Part shown: positions 1-7,490 of the stretch, piece by piece
Layout: every line of letters begins with the position of its first letter
Numbering within the stretch: position 1 is the stretch's first letter
The notes under the pieces: generated by a model
What the model saw: only the letters and a program-made list of their open reading frames with translations
What the model was told of the DNA's origin: nothing
The model's database searches: none
Position numbers and translations under genes: made by a program
From: JAFECT01 sp964432415
GTDB taxonomy: Bacteria > Pseudomonadota > Alphaproteobacteria > Caulobacterales > Caulobacteraceae
NCBI GenBank assembly: GCA_964432415.1
Contig: CAYSNW010000061.1
Span: 1-24,476 of the forward strand
DNA: 24,476 nucleotides
Direction: 5' to 3'

Positions 1-1129
1 ACGCGCAGCTCACGGCGGGGTCCGGGGCCCGCCGTGTGGGGCCGGGACGGCCGGTTGGGGCGCATTCGCCCACGGCCAGCAGACCCTCCGGCGTGTGCCG
101 GCCTCCGGCGTCCGCCGCGATCCGGCCCAGGTGGTAGTGGGCCGCCGGGGCGATGGGAACGGGCTCTCGGCGCGGGTCGAGACCGGCTTTGCGGCAGGCG
201 GCGAAGACGGCGGGGAATTCCTCGGGGAAGCGTTCGCCGATGGCCTCGCTGGCGTCGAGGAAGGCGCCGCGCCCCGATGCGGCCTGGGCGTGGACGGCGC
301 GGGCGACCACGTCGCGCGGCGCCAGCTCATCGACGAAGCGCTGGCCGTCGCGGTCGACCAGGACGGCGCCCTCGCCGCGCAGGGCCTCGGTGGCCAGGGG
401 CGCGGGATCGAGCCCGACGTCGAGCGCGGTCGGGTGGAACTGCACGAACTCCGGATCGGCGATCACCGCCCCGGCCAGGGCCGCCAGCGCCAGGCCCTCG
501 CCGCGCACCTCGGCGGGGTTGGTCGTCACCGCGTACAGGCCGCCCAGACCGCCGGTGGCCAGCACGGTCACCGGCGCGGTGACCTCGATCAGGCTACCGT
601 CGCGCTCGATCAGGGCGCCGCGGACCCGGCCCTGCGCATCGGTGAGCAGCGAGCGGGCGCGGGCGTTCTCCCAGACGGTGACGTGGGGCGCGGCGCGGAC
701 GGCGGCGACCACCGCGGCCATGATGGCGGCGCCGGCCTGGTCGCCCTTGACCCGGGCGACGCGGGGACGGGAGTGGGCGGCCTCCAGGCTCTGGACCAGC
801 CGGCCCTGCGCGTCGCGGTCGAAGGGGGCGCCGAACGTAACCAGGCGCCCGATGGTCTCGGCGGCAGAGGCGGTCAGGGTGCGGGCGGCGGCTGCGTCGA
901 CCAGGCCGGCGCCGGCGGCCTCGGTGTCCAGCGCGTGCAGTTCGGGGCTGTCGTCAGAGGCCAGCGCCGCGGCGACGCCGCCCTGGGCCCAGGCGGAGGA
1001 ACAGGCGTGCTCCAGCGGCGCGGGAGAGATCAGCAGCACCGGCCGTGGCGCCGCGGCCAGGGCCGCCGACAGGCCGGCCAGGCCCGCGCCCAGGACCAGC
1101 GGGCCGTCGTGGACGAAACGCGCACTCAT
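1..1129 (-). CDS. nadB: L-aspartate oxidase, C-terminal part missing (cut by window edge)
   Basis: NadB oxidises L-aspartate to iminoaspartate with FAD, the first step of de novo NAD synthesis; NadA uses the product. The protein begins MSARFVHDG and has an N-terminal dinucleotide-binding glycine motif (GAGLAGLSAAL), then SSAWAQGGVAAAL, TVLATGGLGGLY and PEFVQFHPTAL, all typical of the family. It also carries APAAHYHLG near residue 330. About 376 codons are present out of the usual ~510-540, and the frame is still open at base 1. The ATG overlaps the stop of the upstream macro-domain gene by 4 bp (ATGA), so translational coupling is likely. The last ~45 bases do not encode the expected HGANRLASNSLLE motif although the frame stays open, which suggests unreliable edge sequence. 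nadC would be expected further left. Confidence 0.95.
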   Translation of the reverse strand, partial: MSARFVHDGPLVLGAGLAGLSAALAAAPRPVLLISPAPLEHACSSAWAQGGVAAALASDDSPELHALDTEAAGAGLVDAAAARTLTASAAETIGRLVTFGAPFDRDAQGRLVQSLEAAHSRPRVARVKGDQAGAAIMAAVVAAVRAAPHVTVWENARARSLLTDAQGRVRGALIERDGSLIEVTAPVTVLATGGLGGLYAVTTNPAEVRGEGLALAALAGAVIADPEFVQFHPTALDVGLDPAPLATEALRGEGAVLVDRDGQRFVDELAPRDVVARAVHAQAASGRGAFLDASEAIGERFPEEFPAVFAACRKAGLDPRREPVPIAPAAHYHLGRIAADAGGRHTPEGLLAVGECAPTGRPGPTRRAPDPAVSCA

Positions 1130-1650
1130 GAGGCGGACTCCAGGCGGGACAGGACGGCGTCGTTCAGGGCGGTGGTCGCCGTGTCGAAGCCGCAGAACAG
1201 GACTTGCTCGAGCGTCGTTTCGGCGCCGCAGACGAGGGCGTGGACCGTGCGGACGGCGATCTCCGCCGCCTCGGGCTTGGGATAGCCGTAGACGCCCGTG
1301 GAGATGGCCGGGAAGGCGAGGGAGCGGACGCCAGCCTCCAGCGCCAGTTCGATCGAGCGCCGGTAGCAGGAGGCGAGCAGCTCGGGCTCGCGGTTCCGGC
1401 CGCCATGCCAGACCGGGCCGACGGTGTGGATCACGAAGCGGGCGGGAAGCCGGAAGCCCGGCGACAGCTTGGCGTCGCCGGTCTCACAGCCGTTCAGCGT
1501 GCGGCAGAAGGCCAGAAGCTCCGGCCCCGCGGCGCGATGGATGGCGCCGTCGACGCCGCCGCCGCCCAGCAGGCTGGAATTGGCCGCATTGACGATGGCC
1601 TCGACCTCAAGGCGGGTGATGTCCCCTGTGATCGTGGCCAGCCGGGTCAT
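1126..1650 (-). CDS. macro-domain protein, O-acetyl-ADP-ribose deacetylase (YmdB-type)
   Basis: A 174-residue protein that is a single macro domain. Visible motifs are NAAN (21-24), GGGGVDGAIH (29-38), GDAKLSPGF, FVIHTVGP and FPAISTGVYGYP. Asn24 and Asp34 correspond to the catalytic/binding positions of the YmdB/MacroD class, which hydrolyses O-acetyl-ADP-ribose and mono-ADP-ribose esters. The start is the ATG at 1650, which overlaps the stop of the protease gene by 4 bp; the open frame extends upstream, but only as a shadow of other genes. The stop overlaps nadB by 4 bp. Its place between NAD synthesis genes suggests that it recycles or clears NAD-derived ADP-ribose products (inference). Identification is firm; the substrate in this organism is not known. 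Confidence 0.93.
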   Translation of the reverse strand: MTRLATITGDITRLEVEAIVNAANSSLLGGGGVDGAIHRAAGPELLAFCRTLNGCETGDAKLSPGFRLPARFVIHTVGPVWHGGRNREPELLASCYRRSIELALEAGVRSLAFPAISTGVYGYPKPEAAEIAVRTVHALVCGAETTLEQVLFCGFDTATTALNDAVLSRLESAS

Positions 1651-2453
1651 CCCAGCCCCATGAAGCGCAGGATGATGAACGGATCGGCCGGCAGGCCCAG
1701 CGCCCAGAAACAGGCCCAGCCGGCGACGAGGCAGGCGCCGAGCGCGCAGAGATACAGGATGATGGAATAGACCCATTCCTGATGGGTCAGCTTCCTCGCC
1801 CAGGGCCGGATGGTCTTGGCCTTGAGCGAGGCGAAGACCGAGATGCCGACGAAGGCGGCGAACAGCCAGCTGTGGCGGTTGAGCGCCCAGAGCACCGCGA
1901 TGCCCCCGACCAGCAGCAGGGCGCCGCGTTCCAGGTTGGGGTGGATGCGGGCCAGCGCGGGGCCGAGCGCCTTGGAGCCGTCCAGGGGCGGCGCCGGCGC
2001 CAGGTTGATCAGGTTCAGGCCGATGATCAGCAGCGCCCCGACCAGCCATTCCAGGCTGCCGTAGTAGAGGGCCACCACCATGAAAGGCGCGGCCGCCACA
2101 AGGCCGAAGACCGGGCCGGCCAGGGAGACGAGCACGTCCTTGAACTCGGTCTCGGGCGGGCGGGCGGGGGTCGCCGCGCCGCCCATGAAGGGGATGATGG
2201 TCAGGCGCGCGGGGCCCAGGCCCATGGCGTTCATCGCCATGATGTGCCCGTACTCGTGCACGAAGACGCCCACCACCAGCGCCAGGGGCGCCATCCAGCT
2301 GCGGCTCTGGTAGCCGATGAAGGCCGCCAGGATGGCGGTCGAGATCAGGTTGGCCAGCAGGTTGGACTGAGGCCGGGCCCCGGGGGGCGTGCCCCAGGGC
2401 GAGGGACCCTTCGGCGGTTTGCGCTGGGGGCGGAAAGCGTGGACGTTGGCCAT
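1647..2453 (-). CDS. M50-family (site-2 protease-like) membrane metallopeptidase
   Basis: A 268-residue polytopic membrane protein. It has the zinc-binding HEYGH motif at residues 66-70 inside a hydrophobic segment and the second M50 signature, NLINLAPAPPLDG, at 147-159, where Asp158 is the third zinc ligand. Several further hydrophobic helices follow, and the N-terminus (about 30 residues) is basic and proline-rich. There is no PDZ or CBS domain, so this is a short 'site-2 protease family' protein, not RseP. Such enzymes cleave substrates within or near the membrane; the substrate is unknown. The ATG follows the nadA stop directly (TGA then ATG), and the gene's own stop overlaps the macro gene by 4 bp, so it is co-transcribed with NAD synthesis genes. 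No known role in NAD metabolism explains this placement. Confidence 0.92.
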   Translation of the reverse strand: MANVHAFRPQRKPPKGPSPWGTPPGARPQSNLLANLISTAILAAFIGYQSRSWMAPLALVVGVFVHEYGHIMAMNAMGLGPARLTIIPFMGGAATPARPPETEFKDVLVSLAGPVFGLVAAAPFMVVALYYGSLEWLVGALLIIGLNLINLAPAPPLDGSKALGPALARIHPNLERGALLLVGGIAVLWALNRHSWLFAAFVGISVFASLKAKTIRPWARKLTHQEWVYSIILYLCALGACLVAGWACFWALGLPADPFIILRFMGLG

Positions 2454-3542
2454 TCAGATCAGCTCGACATCGACATGATGGCGCGCCCGGATCAGGTCGT
2501 AGCGGGCCGGAACCGCGGGAGGCGGCAGGTCGATCATCCGCTGGACGGCCGTGCGGGCGCGATCGGCGACGGCTGCGTCCACCGTCACCTCGAAGCGACC
2601 TTCGCGCAAGCACTCCAGGATGTTTTCCAGGCTGATCCGCTTCATGTGCGGACACAGGTTGCAGGGCCGCAGGAACTCGGTCTCCGGCGCGTCGGCGGCG
2701 ATATTGTCGGCCATCGAGCATTCGGTGATCAGCACCACCCGGCGCGGCTTTCGCGTCTTGACATAGTCGCTCATCGCTGCGGTCGAACCGGTGAAGTCGC
2801 AGGCGGCCACCACCTCGGCCGGGCACTCCGGGTGGGCCAGGACCTCGGCGTCGGGCCAGGCCAGGCGGACCTCGGCGATGTCTTCGGCCGTGAAGCGCTC
2901 GTGCACCTCGCAGCGGCCCTGCCAGGCGATGATCTTCACCGGGGTCTGGCGCGCGACGTTTTTCGCCAGGAACTCGTCGGGGATCAGGATCACCCGGTCG
3001 CTGTTCCAGGTCCTCGCCGCCCACTCGACCACCTGCACGGCGTTGGCCGAGGTGCAGCAGATGTCGGTCTCGGCCTTCACCTCGGCGGAGGTGTTGACGT
3101 AGGTGACCACCGGCACGCCCGGATAGCGCTGCCTGATCAGCCGCACGTCCGCGCCCGTGATCGAAGCGGCCAGCGAACAGCCTGCGCGCAGGTCGGGGAT
3201 CAGCACGGTCTTGTCCGGCGCCAGGATCTTGGAGGTCTCGGCCATGAAGTGGACCCCGGCCTGGACGATCATCTTCGCGTCCGAGCGGGCGGCCTCGCGC
3301 GCCAGCGCCAGGCTGTCGCCGGTGAAGTCACCGACCCCGTGGAAGATTTCGGGCGTCATGTAGTTGTGGGCCAGGATCACGCCCTGCTTCTCGCGCTTGA
3401 GCCGGTTGATCTCGGCGATCAGCGGGGCTTGCAGCCGCCATTCCAGCGGGGTGACCTTGTCCTTGACCCGGGCCCAGACGGGCGCGGTCTCGGCCTCCAC
3501 CGCGGGGGTGAAGGGCAGGGGATGAAGGGCGCCGTCGGCCAT
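2454..3542 (-). CDS. nadA: quinolinate synthase
   Basis: NadA condenses iminoaspartate with dihydroxyacetone phosphate to quinolinate and carries an oxygen-sensitive [4Fe-4S] cluster. The 362-residue product contains ILAHNYMTPEI, DFTGDSLALA and GVHFMAETSKILAPDK. The three likely cluster cysteines are Cys122 (AGCSLAAS), Cys211 (GRCEVH) and Cys297 (LCPHM), placed much as in E. coli NadA (113/200/297). The ATG at 3542 is chosen because TTGGAG lies 8 nt upstream and the NadA domain begins soon after; a longer open frame runs upstream but crosses the operator region. It is the first gene of the nadA-M50-macro-nadB operon. The proximal palindrome at 3557-3575 abuts the ribosome binding site, so repression by a DNA-binding regulator is likely. 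Confidence 0.97.
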   Translation of the reverse strand: MADGALHPLPFTPAVEAETAPVWARVKDKVTPLEWRLQAPLIAEINRLKREKQGVILAHNYMTPEIFHGVGDFTGDSLALAREAARSDAKMIVQAGVHFMAETSKILAPDKTVLIPDLRAGCSLAASITGADVRLIRQRYPGVPVVTYVNTSAEVKAETDICCTSANAVQVVEWAARTWNSDRVILIPDEFLAKNVARQTPVKIIAWQGRCEVHERFTAEDIAEVRLAWPDAEVLAHPECPAEVVAACDFTGSTAAMSDYVKTRKPRRVVLITECSMADNIAADAPETEFLRPCNLCPHMKRISLENILECLREGRFEVTVDAAVADRARTAVQRMIDLPPPAVPARYDLIRARHHVDVELI

Positions 3543-3556
3543 GGTCTTCACTCCAA

Positions 3557-3575
3557 TATGCTCATGTTGAGCATA
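3557..3575. promoter_or_regulatory. palindromic operator, nadA-proximal copy
   Basis: TATGCTCA-TGT-TGAGCATA is a perfect 8-bp inverted repeat with a 3-bp spacer, ending only a few bases upstream of the nadA Shine-Dalgarno sequence. A near-identical copy lies 63 bp away (centre to centre). This form suggests a dimeric repressor of NAD synthesis. NadQ- or NrtR-type regulators control nad genes in alphaproteobacteria, but the assignment here is inferred and no regulator gene is visible in the window. Confidence 0.75.
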
Positions 3576-3619
3576 ATTGAGGCCCGAAAAAGCGCCGGAC
3601 CCCGGTGGGCCGGCGTCCT

Positions 3620-3638
3620 TATGCTGATCTTGAGCATA
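3620..3638. promoter_or_regulatory. palindromic operator, nadA-distal copy
   Basis: TATGCTGA-TCT-TGAGCATA repeats the proximal site with one mismatch between arms; the pairing extends outward to 10 bp (9/10) over 3618-3640. The 63-bp centre-to-centre distance is close to six helical turns, so dimers on the two sites would face the same side of the DNA, which would suit cooperative binding or looping. Confidence 0.7.
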
Positions 3639-3715
3639 AGGTAGGCATGAACATAGGCCTTCTGGCGCAGGACGCAAGCGCTGCGGGGAGAAAATCCGAG
3701 GGGTTGCCCTGGAGA

Positions 3716-3738
3716 CCTTCTCCCCTTGCGGGAGAAGG
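3716..3738. terminator. hairpin downstream of sensor kinase (repeat-type)
   Basis: CCTTCTCCC and GGGAGAAGG form a perfect 9-bp stem around a 5-nt loop (CTTGC), 16 bp past the kinase stop. There is no T-run, so it is not a classical intrinsic terminator. The sequence resembles short palindromes that recur between genes in Caulobacter-type genomes. It separates the kinase transcript from the nad operon. Confidence 0.5.
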
Positions 3739-3753
3739 CTTGGGGAGACCCTC

Positions 3754-6700
3754 TCAGACCGGCTCGCCCTGCGCTGGCCGGACGGCCGCCAGCAGGTCCG
3801 CCAATTCGGCTTCGGAATAGGGCTTGCGCAGGAAGGGCCAGCTCGAGGCTTCCAGCGCCGCGTCCACCGGGTCACCGGCGTAGCCCGAGGTCAGGATCAC
3901 CGCGAGGTCCGGACGCAGGGCGCGCGCCTCGCGGGCCAGCTCCACCCCGTTCATGCCCCCCGGCATGATCACGTCCGAAAGCAGCAGGTCGAAGCGGCTC
4001 CGTCCCCGCAGGATCGAAAGCGCCTGGGACGCCTCGCTCGCGCGGCGCACGCTGTGGCCCTGGCCCTTGAGCATGGCCTCGGCGATCTGGCCGACTTCCG
4101 GATCGTCCTCCACCAGCAGCACCCTGAGCGGGGCGGAGGGGGCCGGGCGGGCCGACGTCTTGCGCGCGGCGGACGCGGCCGGCGCCTCGGCCAGCGGCAG
4201 GTAGAGGCTGATGGCGGCGCCCTCGCCGGGCCGGCTCTCGATCGCCGCGCCGCCGCCTGACTGGCGGGCGAAGCCGTAGACCTGGGACAGGCCCAGACCC
4301 GTGCCCTTGCCCACCGGCTTGGTGGTGAAGAAGGGCTCGAAGGCGCGCTCGATCACCTCCGGCGCCATGCCCTCGCCGGTGTCGCTCACCTGCACCCGCA
4401 GCCAGCGGCCGGCGGGCAGCTCCGGCGCCTCGCCCTCGACCGTGTCGACGAGCGCGGTCTCCACCGTGACCGCGCCGCCGTCGGGGGTGGCGTCGCGGGC
4501 GTTGACCACCAGGTTGAGCAGCGCCGCTTCGAACTGGGCCGGATCGATGCGCACCGCGCCCTCGGCGCCGAGCCGGGCGCGGAAACGCACGCTCTCGCCG
4601 ACCGCCCGGCGGAGCAGGGGTTCGCTCTCTCGCACCAGGGCGTTGACGTCGCAGACCTCGGGCCTGAGCGCCTGGCGCCGCGAGAAGGCCAGCAGTTGGT
4701 GGGTCAGCCGTTCGCCGCGCCGGGCCGCGGCCATGGCCGCCTCGGCCATCTTGCGCCGCTTGGCCTCGTCGAGCGGGCGCTTGAGCATCATGTCGAGCGC
4801 GCCGATCACCACGGTCAGCAGGTTGTTGAAGTCGTGGGCGACCCCGCCGGTGAGCCGCCCGACCGCCTCCAGCTTCTGGGCGTGCAGCAGGGCGGCCTCG
4901 GCCTGTTCCTTTTCGGCCAGGGCGGCCTCGACCCGCTCCTCGAGCAGGTCGTTGATGCGCCGAAGATCGTGTTCCGCGCGCTTGGCGTCGGTGACGTCGA
5001 AGGCCACCCCGATGAAGCCGATCTGGTCGCCGGAGGGCCCGAGGCGCGGCTGGGAGAAGGACCGCAGCCAGCGCCAGTCGTCGCCCAGCCGATAGCGCGC
5101 CTCCAGGGTGAAAGGCTGGTGCGAGGCCTCGCCGGCCTGCTGTTCGCGCACGACGCGGGCGATGTCGTCGGGATGGATGCGCTCGCGCCAGTCCAGGCGC
5201 CGCGCTTCCTCGAAGGGCATGCCGGCGAACTCGCAGTAGGCGATGTTGACGAACTCGCGCACCCCGTCGAGCCGGCTGACCCACATCAGGACCGGGGCGC
5301 TGTCGGCGATCAGGCGGAAGCGCTCCTCGCTCTCCTTCAGGGAGGCGACGGCCTGGCGGGCGTCGGTGACGTCGACATTGACCCCGATCATGCCCAGGAA
5401 GGCGCCGTCGGGTCCGAAGCGCGGCTGGGCGTCGGTCTCCAGGATGCGCCACTCGCCGTCGGCGCGTTTGTAGCGGGCCTCGACCCGGAACGGGGCGTGC
5501 TCGGCCATGGCCTTGCCGAACACCGACCACAGGGTCTCCTGGTCGTCCGGGTGCAGGCTGGATCCCCAGGTGAAGCCGGTCAGGTTCTCGTCGAGGCCCC
5601 AGAACTCCCGTTGGGCGCGGTTCAGGTAGACGCAGGCGCCCTCGGCGTCGCCCATCCACAGATTGACTGGCGCGCTTTCGGCGATCAGGCGGAAGCGGGC
5701 CTCGCTCTCCTCCAGCGCGGTGGCGGTTTCGCGCTGTTCGGTGACGTCGAAAGCGATGCCGACATAGCCCAGGAAGCCCCCGTCCGGACCAAAGCGGGGC
5801 TTCGAATAGGCCCGCATCCAGCGCCACTGGCCGCGCGCGTCGCAAAAGCGCGCCTCGAACAGATAGGGCACCCGCCGGCCACGGGATTCCAGCCGGATCT
5901 TGTCCATCTCGGGCAGGTCGTCGGGATGGATGCGGGTCTGCCAGGCGTCGCCCGTCAGGCTCCCGGCTTCCAGGCCGAAGAAGTCCAGCATGGCCTGGTT
6001 GGTGAACTCGATGCCCCCGGGGGTGTCGGTGACCCAGATGGGCGCCGCGGCGCTGTCGGCCATCAGGCGGAAGCGCTGCTCGCTTTCGCGCAGCGCCGCC
6101 TCGTTCTCGCGCAACTCCGTGACGTCGAAGGCGATCCCGACGTAGCCCATGAAGCCACCCTGCTCGTCGAAGCGGGGGCGCGAGGAGGTCCGGAACCAGC
6201 GCCAACGCTTGTGGGCGTCACGGTAGCGGGCCTCGGTCTCGTAGGCCTGGGGGCGGCCCTCCAGCGCCGCCGCTCGCTCGCCCAGCACCCGCTCGACGTC
6301 GTCGGGGTGCATCTCCTGGACCCAGCGCTTGCCCAACAGCTCCTCGCGCTTCAGGCCGGCGATCTCCAGCATGGCCTCGCTGGCGAACTGGATGTTCCCT
6401 TGCGCGTCCGTGACCCAGATCGGCGCCGGCGCGCTGTCGGCCATGGCCCGGAAGCGGGCCTCGCTCTCGGCCAGCTGCAGGGCGGCCGCCTTGCGCTCGG
6501 TGATGTCCTGGTTGACCCCGATGGTGCGCCGGGGCGAGCCGTCGGGCCTGAGCAGGACCTCGGCGCGCACGCTCAGCCAGCGCACGGCGCCGTCGTCGCG
6601 GATGATGCGGTATTCGCAGAGGTAGGGCTTGCCCGACGCCAGGGCCGCGTCGTTCTCGGCCCGCACCCGGTCGCGGTCGTCGGGATGGATGCGCGCGATC

Positions 6701-7230
6701 AGGGCCTCGCGGTCGGGGGGCGCCTCCGCCATGCCCCAGTTGGTGAGGAAGCCCTTGGAAAAGTAAGCGGAGCCGGTCTCCAGGTCCCAGTCGAACACCC
6801 CGAAGCCGGCCACGTCCTGGGCCAGGGACAGGCGTTCCTCGCCCACCACCAGGGCCTCGGCCTCCTCGCGGTTGATCCGGAGCGCGTGATCGAGCTTGCG
6901 GAGCGTCGTGCGCAGGATGCTGGAGACATAGCCGATCAGAAGCGCGGCGATCGTGAAGGCGCCGGTGCGCACGCTGAGATCGGAGACGTTGAAGGGGGCG
7001 CCCGACAGCAGGAGGGGCGCCCAGACCGCCGCGATGCTGAGCGCCACGGTCGCCGCCGTGCCGCCGCGTCCCGCCCACAGCGAGGCGATGACCACGGCGG
7101 GGAAGAAGGTCAGATAGGTCGAGGACTGGGCGGTAAGTTGCGCCAGCACCGCCATGGCGATGACGCTGACCCCCACGCAGACCACCGCCACGCCGAGCGC
7201 ACGCAGGGGCGTCGTGTCCCACACCGCCAT
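3754..7230 (-). CDS. multi-PAS hybrid sensor histidine kinase
   Basis: An 1158-residue membrane hybrid kinase. Residues ~10-110 are hydrophobic with several helices and resemble the DUF4118 region of KdpD-like kinases. A short coiled-coil-like linker follows, then five PAS/PAC units beginning near 131, 258, 384, 510 and 635. Units 2-5 share an (A/Q/E)RFR-(M/L)(A/I)xSAP-like opening and repeat the pattern 'HPDD'. The HisKA domain has the phospho-acceptor His799 in GGVAHDFNNLL; the ATPase domain has NLVVNARDAT, DTGEGM and GTGLGLS (~977). A C-terminal receiver has its phospho-Asp at 1086 (LLSDVIMPGGMNG) and the conserved Lys in LRKPYSE. No DNA-binding output is present, so a phosphorelay partner lies elsewhere. 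The signal is unknown. The start is uncertain: ATG 7230 lacks a clear ribosome binding site. Confidence 0.93.
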   Translation of the reverse strand: MAVWDTTPLRALGVAVVCVGVSVIAMAVLAQLTAQSSTYLTFFPAVVIASLWAGRGGTAATVALSIAAVWAPLLLSGAPFNVSDLSVRTGAFTIAALLIGYVSSILRTTLRKLDHALRINREEAEALVVGEERLSLAQDVAGFGVFDWDLETGSAYFSKGFLTNWGMAEAPPDREALIARIHPDDRDRVRAENDAALASGKPYLCEYRIIRDDGAVRWLSVRAEVLLRPDGSPRRTIGVNQDITERKAAALQLAESEARFRAMADSAPAPIWVTDAQGNIQFASEAMLEIAGLKREELLGKRWVQEMHPDDVERVLGERAAALEGRPQAYETEARYRDAHKRWRWFRTSSRPRFDEQGGFMGYVGIAFDVTELRENEAALRESEQRFRLMADSAAAPIWVTDTPGGIEFTNQAMLDFFGLEAGSLTGDAWQTRIHPDDLPEMDKIRLESRGRRVPYLFEARFCDARGQWRWMRAYSKPRFGPDGGFLGYVGIAFDVTEQRETATALEESEARFRLIAESAPVNLWMGDAEGACVYLNRAQREFWGLDENLTGFTWGSSLHPDDQETLWSVFGKAMAEHAPFRVEARYKRADGEWRILETDAQPRFGPDGAFLGMIGVNVDVTDARQAVASLKESEERFRLIADSAPVLMWVSRLDGVREFVNIAYCEFAGMPFEEARRLDWRERIHPDDIARVVREQQAGEASHQPFTLEARYRLGDDWRWLRSFSQPRLGPSGDQIGFIGVAFDVTDAKRAEHDLRRINDLLEERVEAALAEKEQAEAALLHAQKLEAVGRLTGGVAHDFNNLLTVVIGALDMMLKRPLDEAKRRKMAEAAMAAARRGERLTHQLLAFSRRQALRPEVCDVNALVRESEPLLRRAVGESVRFRARLGAEGAVRIDPAQFEAALLNLVVNARDATPDGGAVTVETALVDTVEGEAPELPAGRWLRVQVSDTGEGMAPEVIERAFEPFFTTKPVGKGTGLGLSQVYGFARQSGGGAAIESRPGEGAAISLYLPLAEAPAASAARKTSARPAPSAPLRVLLVEDDPEVGQIAEAMLKGQGHSVRRASEASQALSILRGRSRFDLLLSDVIMPGGMNGVELAREARALRPDLAVILTSGYAGDPVDAALEASSWPFLRKPYSEAELADLLAAVRPAQGEPV

Positions 7231-7439
7231 GCGGTGGACGAGATCGCTCGCCGAGCGTCCTTCCGTGGGCGGGTTGCGCGCCGTCAGCCTAGACCTCCCG
7301 TTTCGCCGCCAATCGACCTCGCCGTGGCCGCGAAACCGCCTTCAAGCCGGGACCAGACTTATCCCCCGAAGCATCAACAGAAATAGCAGGTGGAGCTGTG
7401 CTGCAAGCGTGGCCGCAGCCGAACCCTCTGCTTAAAGCG

Positions 7440-7464
7440 GGAACGCCCCTCAGCCCTGTGGGTT
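7440..7464 (+). promoter_or_regulatory. possible EcfG/SigT-type general stress promoter
   Basis: GGAAC (7440-7444), 17 bp, then GTT (7462-7464) fits the -35/-10 pattern of alphaproteobacterial general stress sigma factors (GGAAC-N16/17-cGTT), except that the base before GTT is G. The site would start transcription about 15-20 nt before the ATG at 7491, which fits a short leader. Short motifs like this occur by chance, so the call is tentative. Confidence 0.35.
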
Positions 7465-7490
7465 GAGGAGGTCTCCACGGAATCCCTTCG

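Noticed and set aside
95..1285. Long plus-strand open frames opposite nadB and the macro gene
   Set aside because: They mirror well-recognised minus-strand genes; the product is Gly/Arg/Ala-rich with no motif. High GC makes such frames common.
1126..3024. A 632-residue minus-strand frame containing the macro domain at its end
   Set aside because: The upstream part is the off-frame translation of the protease and nadA; only the last 174 residues are real.
1782..3644. A 620-residue plus-strand frame opposite nadA and the M50 protease
   Set aside because: His/Asp/Gly-rich shadow with no recognisable domain; both genes on the other strand are certain.
3543..3875. Extended nadA start up to 3875
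   Set aside because: The extension crosses the two operators and a hairpin; ATG 3542 has a good Shine-Dalgarno and matches family length.
3872..7386. Large frames in other phases within the sensor kinase (777 and 896 codons)
   Set aside because: The PAS, kinase and receiver domains all lie in the single 3754-7230 frame; the others are compositional shadows.
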